Made by a program: the position numbers and the translations under genes
Notes under the pieces: generated by a model
What the model saw: the letters and a program-made list of their open reading frames with translations, nothing else
Databases searched by the model: none
What the model was told of the DNA's origin: nothing
Shown: in pieces, positions 23,693 to 35,850 of the stretch
Layout of the letters: every line of letters begins with the position of its first letter
Numbering within the stretch: the first letter of the stretch is position 1
NCBI GenBank assembly: GCA_026075535.2
Contig: AP026544.2
Span: forward strand, 10,044,001 to 10,108,000
Direction of reading: 5' to 3'
DNA length: 64,000 nt
Source of the DNA: Tricholoma matsutake
Taxonomy: Eukaryota > Basidiomycota > Agaricomycetes > Agaricales > Tricholomataceae

Positions 23693-26600
23693 ATGCCACT
23701 GAAGCGGAAAGACAATAGCTCAGTATCATCTGCTGGATCAACTGCAAAACAAACAAAACCAGCCTTTCGTACACCTACATCTGCCAGATCTGGCTTAACC
23801 ACAGAGGGGGCAGCGACATCAAAGAAAAATTGGATTGTCACTTTACGAACTAGTGCTAGTGGTCGTTGTGGATATCAAACACAAGACATGGATTCTTCAT
23901 CTGCATCTCCCACTTCTGATAATTGCTTTACACCCTTGTCTGAAGCAGCAGCCTTGGATTCTACTTCTGGATTGGTTGCTGATATTCAAACAGCAGAAAG
24001 TGATGATGTATCTCCTGCAAAGCCTAAACTCAAGAAAAAGAATACAACAACAGTACGAGTACAATTGCTTTATAATGACATCGTACTTAATTATATTTGT
24101 AGACGAAACTTCAGGATTGGCTTTCATATTGTCAAGCCTGTTTACTTGAGCTGCTTCGGCATGATGGTCTGGCTCCATGACACTTGTTCTAGTTGTCAAC
24201 AACAAATCCATGCCAGCTGGAAATGTCTAGATTGCATTGATGGTGGTTTACTGCGATGCAGAGGCTGTTTGCTTGCTGCCCATGCTTCACACCCTCTACA
24301 TCATATTGAGGTAAATATAGTTATTACCATTATCGATTTTTCAATACTGATAAAACCTAGCAATGGAATGGATTCTATTTTTGCAGGTCTTCTCTTTGTG
24401 AAGCAGGATTTCGCATCCAACTGGGGCATGGTGGTGCCAAATGCATTTCACCAATATCTGGTCCTCCTGCATTCACTGTAACAGACCTGTCTGGTGTTCA
24501 TCGTGTTGCAGTGGACTTCTGTGACTGCCGCCAAAATGGAATTGTCCCTCATCATATACAGCTTTTGCGAGCAGGGTGGTTTCCAGCAACATTTAATCGG
24601 CCCCAAAATGCCTTTACATTTCACTGTCTTGATTTCTACCATGAGTTGACTCTACAAGCCAAAGTAAATGCATATGATTTTTGTCACACAGTCCTTCGCC
24701 TCACAGATAGTCTTGAGCTCGATCAAACCCCTGTTGGTTTCAATTTTCCTAATGATGATTATGCCATGCTTATTGTAAGTTCCCTTTTAGGATCACCTAT
24801 CTGAGTTCCGACAGGCTGTTTGCATATGGCGCCATCTTCTAATGCTCAAACGATCAGGCCATGGACATTGTTCTGAAGGTGCCCAGGTGACTTCACATGG
24901 TGAACTGGCTATCGAATGTCCTGCCTGCCCCCATCCTGGACGAAACCTACCTAATAATTGGAATGTCACAGATCCAAAGCAGTAAGCTCTATTCTCAATG
25001 GTGATTCAGCACTAATATATGACTTGTAGATATTTGTATACATAATTTCTGGCAGTTGATGGAAACTTTAAACAGCAGTTAAAGGAGCATGGAATAAATG
25101 ATCCAGAACTTGCTCCTGGGTGGGGATATTTTGTTGAGGAAGAAGCCTATCAAGCATTTATCAAAAACTTCATTGACCAACCAGAGGTATGTTGTATTTA
25201 ATGCCAGTTTTATAGTGGATCTAATATTTTCCAAGGTTAACACATGTCAGTCAGAGCATGATGCATTGGTGTGGGCAGCTGTTTGTTTAACACCAGGATA
25301 TAAGGTTACTGGTGTTATACTTGTTATTTGTCCCCGCCATGGTCTTATTTGAAGAAATGGAGTTGGCGATCTGCAAAAAGGAGAACGGTACAGTGCACTA
25401 TAATTATTATTTGCTGAATGGATGCCGATTGTCCAATAGATTCTGCAATATTGACTATATAATCTTATCGTCAATCAAGGGAGAAGCCATTTCCTGCATT
25501 GTTGTGACTTATGATATTGGATGCCAATACTCCAAAAAATTTAATGAGTGGATGTCCAAGTTTCCACCAGAGCTGCAGCTGAGTAAAGGAGCTGTTATTG
25601 AGTTTGGAATCCCTAGTTGGCATATCAATGCTCATGGTCCTGATTGTCAGGCAGATTTTGGACTTGGCTTTTGGGATGGAGTTGGGCATACTTGTGGTGA
25701 AGAAGTTGAGAGTACATGGGCTAGGACGAATCCCTTGGGTCCAAGCACATGGGAGATGGGTCCAGGTGCTCGTCATGAGACTTTAAATGATCAATGGGGT
25801 GGTTTGAATTTTTGAAGAATACTTGTTTTCTGTAAGTTTTTTATTTTTTATTTTTTCCCCCTTCAATAAGCTATTACATATTTATAATAGGTCAAGAATT
25901 TTTATGCCACTTAAAAAAGGCAGTTGGAATGCATGCAAAGCACCAGCAGCTGTTTGATCAATTTTCAGCGACTTTCCAACCAGCTATGATTACTGCCTGG
26001 CAAACAATTGGAAGGAAGACCATTCAAAACCAAATCTATATTTGGAACCAGGACGATGTAAGTAGAAATTCCTCTTCTTGCAATGAGGTTTTTAATGTCA
26101 TTTCAGCAAGCACTACTGTACAAGATGTGTGGCTTGAACTCGCAAAAGAAGAATCAACTTCAGCTGCTCTGGGAGAAGTTGCAACTCATAAGACAAGTTT
26201 AACAACTTTTCTTACAACTGGACTAGAACTTGAAGAATGGCAGTATGTAATTGTAATTTGTTTGGGTAATATCTTCTCTAACTTGTTTGAGTCAAGGTGC
26301 ATCATCACATATGACATTAAAGTGTTGAAAAAGTACAAGACACAAACCCAGCTGGCAGATTTAGAATAAAAGCGCCACATTCTTATGATGCATATCAATC
26401 TTTGGTGAGAGGTCCAGTTGGCCTATCTTCCTCCAACTGGTTCCCTTGTTTCAGTGATTTATACCAATCTTTTATCAGAGATACAATCAAGCAAAGAATC
26501 ACCCACAGCCGAGGCCACACCATTATTCCTTCCCTCATCACTTCTACCAAATCAACAACCTTCTCTGGCTTTTGCTAAGTGTCTATCATGTGAAGTCCGC

Positions 26601-27485
26601 TTGTGTATTGCACAAGCTGATGATGCTTTAGCCAATATACGGCATTATCTGCATGTTATCTCAGGCTTCTGGCAATTTAAAAAAGTCAACATCAGTGGAA
26701 CTGGAAATTGCCCAAATACTCGGATGCGCACCTTGTTCAATCGGTTCAACCATCGTATAAAACTTTCAATGCTGTGTTACTCTGCTGCACGGACTTGCTT
26801 GCTTGCAGCTGATCCAATGGGCAAATGGAACACCAGACTAAAAGAGCTTAAGGAGTCTGATGTTTGTGGACCAGGGAGGATGGATTTTTCTATGGAGATG
26901 TCTGATGCACTGGACATGAGAAAAGGCCACTTTGAAATCTCATGGATTTGGCTGGTGCCAAGGCCAGCAACAGAGACTGAAGTGGATGCCTCGGAGCAGA
27001 TTTTGGATGAAGGAATGCATGTAGAATGGTCTAAATGTCAGGCAAGAAAGATGTGATGGGAGGAGGAGGTTGAGTTACTCAAAGAGGAAATGCGCTGGAT
27101 GATCATACATTATGAGTGGAAGGCATCTTGGTGGCTTCAGCTTGAGCCTGGTCTTCTCACAGCCGAAAATGTCATTATCCATGGAGTTACTGCATATGCA
27201 CAAAAGCAAGCATTTTTTTGCAAAGCTTTGGCTGAGAGCTTTGCAAAGGCATGGCTGCCTTATATGCAAGCCAACAAGATGGAAACAGAATGGGGTCACC
27301 GGTATAGCCATTTGATCACTAACAAAAATTCTAATGCAATAGATCCCTTGAAATCCAAGACTATGGATAATCCAGAAAGTAATGGATCAAGCAATCAGGA
27401 GAAGGATGAAGAGGAGGAGGATGAGATGGAGGATGAAGAAGTTGAAAAGGATGAAAATTATGATCCATTTGAATTAGATGACTGA
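23693..27485 (+). pseudogene. KDZ transposase with CxC2 zinc region, decayed
   Basis: Starts at ATG 23693 with a Ser/Thr/Lys-rich tail. A cysteine-rich CxC2-type region follows (CSSCQQQIHASWKCLDC..CRGCLLAAH, 24183-24290; DFCDCRQNG, near 24515; CPACPHPGRN). The KDZ core comes next, with AVDGNFK (near 25055), TYDIGCQY (25506-25530), HINAHGPDCQ and ESTWARTNPLG, then a helical region (NQDD..LELEEWQ) and a Glu/Asp tail ending in TGA at 27483. Introns fit at 24310-24370, 25188-25240, 25387-25438, 25832-25890, 26057-26106 and 26245-26297. Defects: a 1-nt shift near 24178; TGA near 25350, 25815, 26410 and 27054, each at a likely arginine; TAA near 25045 and 26368; and a 16-nt intron-like gap at 24774-24789. 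The gene would have cut and joined the element. Confidence 0.85.
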
Positions 27486-27489
27486 TGTT

Positions 27490-28240
27490 CAGTTAACAAA
27501 ATTAGCAATAGGCCCCAGTACCATTTACAATGATTAACAATGGGCCCCAGCACTATTTACAATGATTAACAATATATTACAATGGGCCCCAGCATCATTA
27601 ACAATGTATTACAACAGACACCAGTACCATTTACAATGATTAACAATGTATTACAATGAGTGCCAGTACTATTTACAACTATTAACAATATATTACAATG
27701 GGCCCCAGCATCATTAACAATGTATTACAATAGACACGAGTACCATTTACAATGATTAACAATGTATTACAATGGATGCCAGTACCATTTACAATGATTA
27801 ACAATGTATTACAATGGGCCCCAGTACCATTTACAATACTTAACAATGTATTACAATGGATGCCAGTACCATTTACAATGATTAACAATGGGCCCCAGTA
27901 CCATTTACAACAATTAACAATGTATTACAATGGATGCCAGTACCATTTACAATGATTAACAATGTATTACAATGGGTGCCAGTACCATTCACAATGATTA
28001 ACAATGGGCCCCAGTACCATTTACAACAATTAACAATGTATTACAATGGGTGCCAGTATACCATTTGCAATGATTAACAATGTATATTACAATGGATGCC
28101 AGTACCATTTACACTGATTAACAATGTGTTACAATGGATGCCAGTACCATTTACAATGATTAACAACATATTACAATGGGCCCCAATACCATTAACAATG
28201 TATTACAGTTGGTTGTGGTACCATCTACAATCATTAACAA
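27490..28240 (-). repeat. Right subterminal repeat array of the KDZ element
   Basis: About 18 units, the reverse complement of the left array: 'ggatgccagtaccatttac', 'aatgattaacaatgtattac', 'aatgggccccagtacc'. Long and short units alternate. It lies between the transposase stop (27485) and the right terminal inverted repeat. Open frames across it are a result of the 42-bp period. Confidence 0.8.
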
Positions 28241-28375
28241 TCATTAACAATAACATCTACTACATCTATTGGATATCTATTACAATGTCATTGTAATAAA
28301 ACCATCGGTGCTGTGCACAATGGCTTATTGACTAACACCAATAGATTGTTAACAATAATGCCAGCCACGACTCTA

Positions 28376-31300
28376 CTGGCAATTCCCAAAAGCCACCCCA
28401 TTTCACTGAAAGCGAATGTTCATTGCTTTTCAAACATCAAGGTTGTTTCAAGTGCCAATGTGGATATCAGAGTCATCACACGACGGAATGCCCTAATGAT
28501 TTCCCTGACAGACAAAACTATAAGGAGATAACCGAGGAGCTTTTGCTTACCCAGAAGCATCAGATCAATGTGCCATCAGGTAGCAGAGCAGTGGGAGCCA
28601 TCATGGGGACTGCAAGTCAAATTGAGGAGGTAGCAGAGGATGATAACACATTTATGGCAGGTGCTGTGATGCCATCTGCAGTTCTGGGTTCTGGGTCAGA
28701 ATCTGAACAGGAGGTGAGCCCTCTCACAGTCCCACATCTGCAATGGGCATGTACACTGCTGGGACCAGCTGCTGATGAGCCAATCACAGTGAACAGTATG
28801 CTGGATTGTGGAATGCACATCGTGTTGGTTGACAGTGCGCTTGTTGAACAGCTGGGCCTCCATCGTTTCCATTTGCACAAGCTGTTACCAATTTCTGTGG
28901 CTCTCAATAACACCGCCACCTCTGAGAGTCACCTGTATGAGTATGTAAAGATCACACCGTATTCTGTAGACTCCACATGGACCTCCCAAACCTTGAAAGC
29001 TGTTGTGACTCCTAGATTATGTGTTCTGCTCTTGCTCGGACTGCCTTTCCTTACTGTAAACTGCATTACCGCAGATTTTGAGCAATGTTCTGTCATTGAT
29101 AAAGAAAATAACTACGATTTACTGAGCCCAGCTAAACCTAAAACTGTGCGACCCGAAAGCATCCTTGGAAGACATTAAAATAGCTAAGAAAAGAATGCTG
29201 TCTGAACTCATCGAGGCACCATTTGGCTGAAGGGAAAATGGTACCAGAACCTGTGAAGCCACTTGATGTGGCTGGGATCATCAAAGATCAGATCGAGACC
29301 TTGTGTTTTCAACAAAAAGTGGGGAATATTGAAAAGTGGCTGCTTATGGAGTTCAATGACGTGTTCCAACCGCTGCTGCATGTTGACAAACTGCCTCATT
29401 ATGTGATGGCAAAGATCAAACTGAAAAATGCAGAGCAAATGATTAAGACACAGACATATGCGTGCCCCCGAAAATTTTGTGATGCATGGAAAACATTAAT
29501 TGAACAACATCTAGATGTGGGTCAAATCAGGCCATTGTCTTCGCCACATGCATCGCCGGCATTCATCATTCCAAAGGCAGATCCATCCATGCTGCCTAGG
29601 TGGGTAAATTGATTACAGGCAGCTGAATAAAAACACTGTGGCAGACTCCCATCCACTCCCATGCATTGATGACATCTTGAATGACTGCGACAAAGGTAAA
29701 ATCTGGGGAATGATTGACATGACCAACAGCTTCTTTCAGACGCCAATGGAGTCCTGTGATATTCCCTTGACTGTGGTATCCACACCATTTGGCCTTTTTG
29801 AGTGGATGGTAATGCCGATGTGTTTGAAGAACACACTGGCAATCCATCAATGTCGTGTTACAGTGGCACTGCATGCTTGGATCGGGAAGATCTGTCATAT
29901 TTATTTGGATGACATAGTAATCTGGTCTAACAGTCTGGAGGAGCACTGCGTGAATGTACACACCATCCTGGAAGCACTGAGAAAAGCAGGACTGTATTGC
30001 AACCCATGAAAGATGCATCTTTTTCAACTTGAAATTGATTTCTTGGGTCATCATGTGTCGACACGAGGAATTGAGGCTGATTTGAGAAGAACAGATTGTA
30101 TCTTGAAATGGCCACAGCCAAGGTCAGCAAAAGAAGTGTGCCAGCTGTTGGGTTTGGTATGATACATGACCGTTTTTCTGCCACATTACTGAACACATGC
30201 GTGTCTTGACAGAGCTGATGTTGAAAGAATGCAACAAAGACTTCCCAGGTTGGGAGAATAGACACCAGGTCGCATTCAAGCTCGTCAAGAAGGCGATTGT
30301 CAGCAGAGAATGTCTGACAACCATTGATCACATGCAGATGCCCAAGCACAAGATTTTTGTAATGACAGATGTGAGTGACTACCAATCAGGCATGGTACCG
30401 TCTTTTGGGGAGTCTTGGGAGATGGTGCATCTGGTAGCTTTCGATTCAATGACCTTCAAAGGTGCAGAATTAAATTATGTGGTTCATGAAAAAGAAATGC
30501 TGGCCATCATCCGAGCATTGCAGAAATGGTGTTCAGATCTTATTGGGGTACTGTTCATGGTATATACTGACCACAAGACTCTGGAAAACTTCGATTGTCA
30601 GTATGATTTAAGCCAGTGTCAAGCATGATGGATGGAGTTCATGACACAATATGACTGCAAGATTGTTTATGTCAAAGGTGAAGATAATTGTGCAGCTGAT
30701 GCATTGTCATGTACATCTTTTGAGGCCAAGGAGGTTGCATCTATTCCCTACCCACCCAGTAACGGCAATCCAGTGGCAATGGTTCTTGGTAATCTGGACA
30801 GCTCATTTGTATGTGTGCATTTAATGAGTGAGCCAGAGACTTTTTTACTGCCTGGACCAGCAGTGGCTTCAACATTTACAATCTCTGTGGACACAGAACT
30901 TCTGGACACAATCCGAGTGGGTTATTCACAGGATCCTTGGTGTACGCAACTGCTCAAGGCTAAATTCCTCCCACATGGGGTGCAATTGCAAGATGGTCTC
31001 CTGTATGCTGGAGATCAATTGGTAGCTCCAAGGGGATCCCATGTGCATGAATCACTATTTCATCTCGCTCACAATGTGCTTGGTCATTTTGGGTTTATGA
31101 AATCTTATGGTTCTCTGCGAGGGTCTTTCTATTGGCCAAATATGTGCTGGGATTTGGAAATGGTATATGTCCCAAGCTGCACAGACTGTCAATGAAACAA
31201 ACCCACAACAAAGAAGCCAATGGGACCCCTACATCCACTGCCGATGCCTGACCAGTGTGGAGACTCTGTGGCAATGGATTTCATTGGGCCACTGCCTGAT

Positions 31301-32345
31301 GATAAAGGGTATGATTGCATTGTATTGTTTATGGACAGGCTGAATAGCGACATTTGGATTGTGGCAACACAAACTAACATCACCGCTGAAGAATTGGCAG
31401 TCGTATTTTTCGACAAATGGTACTGTGAAAATGGCCTGCCCCTGGAGATCGTTTCAGACCATGATAAACTTTTCATGTCAAAATTTTGGGATGCACTTCA
31501 CAAACTCACAGGGGTAAAACTTAAGATGTCCTCAGCTTATCACCCTCAGACAGATGGCTTGCGCTCAAATAAAACAATCAATCAATGCCTTTGCTACCAT
31601 GTTGAGTGCAATCAGCAGGGATGGCAAAGAGCACTATGCCAGGTGCATTTTGACATGATGAACACACTTAATGCTTCTACAGGGTTCTCACCCTTTCAAT
31701 TGTGGATGGGACAGAGCCCACACATTATCCCTCCACTGGTGAAGTCACCTGATGGCAAGGTGGAGGATATATGAGCTATAGAGGTGATCGAGAGGCTTCC
31801 TCAGGACAACATGCTATGCACTAAGCTTTCACAAGCCCTCTCTGCTAACGAGCACCGTTCTAATAAGTTCCCTTTTGAAAAAGGTTGCCATGTTGTACTG
31901 TCCATGCTGAACAGGTGACGGGAATATAAAGCTAAGGGCAAGAAGCAGGTGGCAAAATTTATGCCTAGGTATGATGGTCCCTATGTTGTGACTGACACAG
32001 CTCCAGAGATATCAACCATGACCATCGACATGCCAAACAACCCAAACACATTCCCAACGTTCCATGCCTTGCAAGCTCTGCCATTTCTAGAAAATGACAA
32101 ACATCTTTTCCCATCATGGGAGCAGGAACAGCCTCAGCCAGTGGTCATTGAAGGTGAGGAAGAATACTTTGTTGATCGGATCTTGGATGAGCATAAATGA
32201 AGAAGTGGTACACAATATCTTGTGTGATGGCATGGCTATGGACTGGAAGAAGATCATTGGCTACCAGGTCAAGAACTGGAGGACTGCAAAGCACTGGATA
32301 TCTGGTTGGCACAGAAAAGTTGCAGTACGTAGCTTTCTTTTGTTT
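28376..32345 (+). pseudogene. GypD gag end and pol (Ty3/gypsy, chromodomain)
   Basis: Continues GypD after the KDZ insertion. In order: a zinc knuckle (CFKCQCGYQSHHTTEC, near 28440-28490); protease with MLDCGMHIVLVD (near 28800), where DCG stands for the usual DS/TG; RT (29300-30090) with YLDD (29906-29917); RNase H (30355-30710, FVMTDVSDYQSG, DHKTLENFD); integrase zinc site HNVLGHFG..CTDCQ (31060-31192); core MDFIGPLP (31273), VSDHDKLF (31455) and an Asn-Lys-Thr helix; and a chromodomain-like end (VDRILDEHK..WHGYG..WLPG, 32165-32320). TGA interrupts at about 30007, 30160, 30626, 31192, 31774, 31916, 32198 and 32227, most of them where Arg is expected. There are frameshifts near 29610 and 30185. 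Confidence 0.88.
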
Positions 32346-32460
32346 GCTGGCTGGTAGCTTTTCCCCACAGGGGTTTTTGAGGCACCCATGCGCATGCCCT
32401 TTTTTTATCTTACTATTCTTCTTGGGTGGATTTTTTTCAATTTTTCAGGGGGGGGGAGGG

Positions 32461-32671
32461 TGTAATGATGTTACTTATTGACACTTATTTACCACATGCC
32501 TCGGATTACATCCTTGGACATCATACGAGAACTCACCTTTTCTGACTTCGTACTACCACCATCCTTATCCTCATCGATAAAGCTCTCTCTTATAAAACAT
32601 ACCTTTTGCATGCTTATTTCTGGATCTCTCTTGTAGTGAAGTATGTGCCCCTCATACAGCATGCACTTACA
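32461..32671 (+). repeat. GypD 3' LTR
   Basis: 211 bp, TGTAATGATG..CTTACA, directly after a polypurine tract (caggggggggaggg). It is the same length as its partner at 56136-56346, of which it is the reverse complement. Target duplication ctacc follows at 32672-32676 and appears as ggtag at 56347-56351 beside the partner. The two ends of one element thus lie 24 kb apart in opposite orientation. Confidence 0.9.
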
Positions 32672-34089
32672 CTACCCCTGGACACCAGATCTCCGGATTC
32701 GGAAAGGGACATGTGCTTGGACAAGGTTCAATATGGCTGGAATGCACCATGGGAGAAAAAACATCCAAAATCACTCTCAAGGATGTGGTGCCCCTGATGT
32801 GCCATTCAACCTCATTTCAATTTCACATGCACTCAAGGCTGGGGCAGCTGTTTCATTCACAGCGCCAGGAGTCAGATTCCAATTGCCCAATCATCATGGA
32901 AGGCTGGGTCATGAACCAGTTATTTGATATGAATGTCAAAGGTATTGCCAAACATGACCAAGCATATGCCGCCAAACATGGGAGAACATGGGACGAATGG
33001 CACAGAACTTTTGGGCATCTGAACATGGGTTCAGTAAAAATGCTCAAAGAAAAGGAAATGGTTTTGGGAATGGAGGTGGATAGGATGGTGGAACCAGCTT
33101 CACAATGCCAGGCATGCATCACTGCAAAGCAACAAGTCTGGCCATTTCCCAAAGAAAGCAAGTCGGAGATCAAAGAGATCTGAGATCTGACAGTTAGCAA
33201 TCTGTGGGGACCAGCGCACACTCAGGCTCCAGGGGGAGACCAGTATTTCATAACATTCACTGATGGAAAGGCATGGCACACAATGACCTACTTCTTGAAA
33301 CAAAAATCTGAAGTGCTAACAAAGTTCAAACAGTACAAGAGTTTCATCAAAACTCAAACTGGGCACAAACTCAAGAAACTTTGCATTGATGGAGCAAAGG
33401 AATTTCTTAGCAAGAAGTCCAAGAAACTTCTGCTGGACAATGGAATCCAACTAGATGTCACCACCCCTCACTCGCCTTCCCAGAATGGAATTGCTGAATG
33501 ATTAAACTGAACACTGGTAGAACACTCGCGTGCAATGCTGTATCAGCACATGCTCCCACACTCTCTTTGGAGAGAAGCAATCACTTACACAACCCATCTC
33601 AAAAATAGATCTCCCACACAATCGATCAAGGATCATAAGGTACCCAACGAAGTCTTCTGGGGAAAGAAACCAGATGTATTGCACTTAGAGGAATTTGGCA
33701 GAATGTGCTGGGTTCTGCAGCAGGATGGGAAAAGATCCAAACTGGATCCAAAGTCACACCAATTAATTTTTGTTAGAATAGCTGATGGTACGAAAGGATA
33801 CAGATACTATAACTCCCAAACCCATCAAACCCTCACCTCTCAAAATGTGGTATTTTCAGTGGTGGAGGAGAAATATGATGACATGGAGGTAACTCACCCT
33901 ATGCAGCTTGAGGGGGAGAGTGGAGAAAATGGCAAGCAAACTTTGGGTGAGTGAGCACCAGGAGGGGAAGCAACGCATCACATACCTGAATCGCCATCAA
34001 ATCTCACATCACCATCATGAATTCCAGTACCCCAGGAAAGGTCAGCATGCATCCTCACACAACCACTCATAAATTATAGGATGCTTAAC
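32672..34089 (+). pseudogene. CopA protease end and integrase
   Basis: Plus-strand part of CopA. It starts inside the protease (PGHQISGFGKG..) in a frame that joins the protease N-terminus at 56347-56496 once the ctacc duplication is counted once. Integrase: zinc site WHRTFGHLN..CQACITAK (32998-33130); first acidic site now reading TVSNLWGP (33190-33215, Asp to Asn); second site CIDGAKEF; NGIAE followed by TGA, LN and TGA. Frame breaks and TGA at 33181, 33499, 33508 and 33952, each at a likely Arg. GypE cuts the sequence at 34090. Confidence 0.88.
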
Positions 34090-34242
34090 TGTAAGCATGG
34101 CTTACATCATCACATTGGTGACTTGTTTGTTATCAATAAGAAATCCCCCTCTCTTACCTCTTACCATCTCATCTATGACTAGTCAATTACTTTACTCTCT
34201 CAGGAATATTACTCTGTGTCTTGTCATCCCATGTGATTGAGA
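34090..34242 (+). repeat. GypE 5' LTR
   Basis: 153 bp, TGTAAGCATG..GATTGAGA, repeated at 40014-40166 with the same length. It is a short LTR for a Ty3/gypsy element. The flanks (ttaac left, caacc right) match only partly, so the target duplication is eroded or the edges are off by one or two bases. Confidence 0.8.
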
Positions 34243-34685
34243 AGTGAGTTGTAATATTCTGCCTTTTTTCCTTTTCTAGTGTTTTCTGTCTTCTCTTCAA
34301 AGACAGGCTTTCACTTTTTTTTTGACTTCAAACACAGCATATTTGGTGCAACCTCGCTGATACAATTGTCTACATAGACATGTGAGGTTCACAGCTACAA
34401 ACTGTCTTGATTGCCCTCTGTGCCAAGGTCCCTCACAACTCAAAGTAAGGCCCAGCTGATAACCGCCCTGTCCACTACTTCATTGGTGGGCTCTGCTGCG
34501 ACTGAAACTCAGTACTCACCATCTCTTCCTGTCCCACGAGAAGACTCTTTAACTGTCCCACAAGCAGACACTTTGACTGTCCCACAAGCAGTCACTGCCA
34601 CCTCACATACCCATCACCCCGCAGATCTTCATCTTCATCTTCTACTCCCAACGAATATTTTTATGCATATAGCCACCTGCATGTC
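34243..34685 (+). other. GypE 5' leader
   Basis: About 440 bp between the 5' LTR and the gag ATG. It has T-rich stretches and tandem 'ctgtcccacaagcag' repeats (34550-34595). No primer site was identified with confidence. No gene is seen. Confidence 0.5.
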
Positions 34686-35850
34686 ATGTCCAACTTGAGT
34701 ACTGCAACTCTTGTACCTAACAATGGCAAATGGCCTACGATTACCGCAGGAGTGATGACCCCCAAACTACTTCATCGCTTCGAACATTTCACACATGGAT
34801 ACCTTGCAAACAGGGAAAACCTCAATGCTAAAGACTATGTTGCACAAATTGCATATGCATTCAAGGATCCCCTTTTTAGTGATTGGTTCCAAACTTCTCA
34901 AGAGTACTACGAATCCTTATCTTTTGCAGAGTTTATGTCAAGAGTCAGAGGGTGCTGGCTCACCCCAGGTTGGGAGAAGGAGTTGGTGCAGAAAGTGCAA
35001 AATCTGAAGCAAGGTGCAGCACCTTTCCACAATTTCTTGACTGCCATCCGACGTGATAACCTTTTGCTAAAAAACACAAAACATCATCTCTCACCTGCAC
35101 AACTACGCATGCAAATTGAGGCAAACCTTTCTCCTGAGCTCCTCTCTGCATATGATCGATACAAAGAAAAACATGACTCCAACTCAGATTCAGACAGGGA
35201 GAACGATGCTGTGGAAGCTGATGATGGTTTGAATGCTACTACCAGGGCCAAAACATCTGCATGCAAAGCTGAATCTCATCTTGAGGCTTTTGTCCAAACC
35301 CTCATCAAACTTGACAACAAAGTACATGAAGAATCTGCCTCCCGTAGAAAGGAAGCTGATAACGCGGCTCGCAAGCTTAAATGATCAGGGTCCATGGCAG
35401 GCTTATCAGACCTTTCCTGCTGAGCTCCCTCCACATGTTCACAGTTCCCATCTAATAGCCAGTTGTCATCATCGTCATTCCCAAAACAGAACAGCAGTTC
35501 CTTCTTGTCCACAAACTCGACAAGACCCCTGAAACTCACTGAACGTGAGCACAAGTACCTCAATGCTCATGAGGGTTGCAAAAAGTGTCGCCAGTTCTAT
35601 GTCATGGATGGTCATGCTTGCGAGTTCCCAGCCCATGATGGTTATGTTGAGCACACAATGATCGCCATCAACAAGGCATGCCAGCGCAAGGGCAAGCCTG
35701 CACTCCCAATACCTCGAGAGGAAAGTGCTCCAATGACTCTCCACTGCTTTCCCTTAACCCCCTGCTTCTGCACCTCCTCCCCTTCCGGTCATGGCTGTCA
35801 TGGGCATGATGACTTACCCTGTGGTGTTGGTGACCCACCCCAACAATGAA
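34686..35850 (+). pseudogene. GypE gag
   Basis: Starts with ATG 34686 (MSNLSTATLVPNNGKW). A retrotransposon gag domain spans residues ~20-165. A basic/acidic tail reaches the first TGA at 35384. In the same frame the sequence goes on through a second TGA (near 35423) and a Ser/Pro-rich linker to a zinc-knuckle-like site (GCKKCRQFYVMDGHACEFP, near 35578-35640). Both TGA fit CGA arginines. It resembles GypD gag (shared NGKW and SFAEF..GW), so the two belong to one clade. Confidence 0.8.

Larger units (their letters stand above)
17668..28375 (+). mobile_element. KDZ-type DNA transposon, 10.7 kb
   Basis: A large cut-and-paste element inserted in GypD gag. Its ends are inverted: about 100 bp at 17678-17780 (GCTGGCATTATTGTTAAC..) recur in reverse complement at 28260-28366. 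The outermost bases are TAG on both sides, with a short indel. The flanks ctggccaa (17660-17667) and ctggcaat (28376-28383) look like an 8-bp duplication with one base gained. It carries three spliced genes: one on the minus strand (18506-20714), a dioxygenase-like gene (22083-23639) and the KDZ transposase (23693-27485). Long inverted arrays of short repeats lie just inside both ends. The transposase has premature stops, so this copy is probably inactive. Confidence 0.85.
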
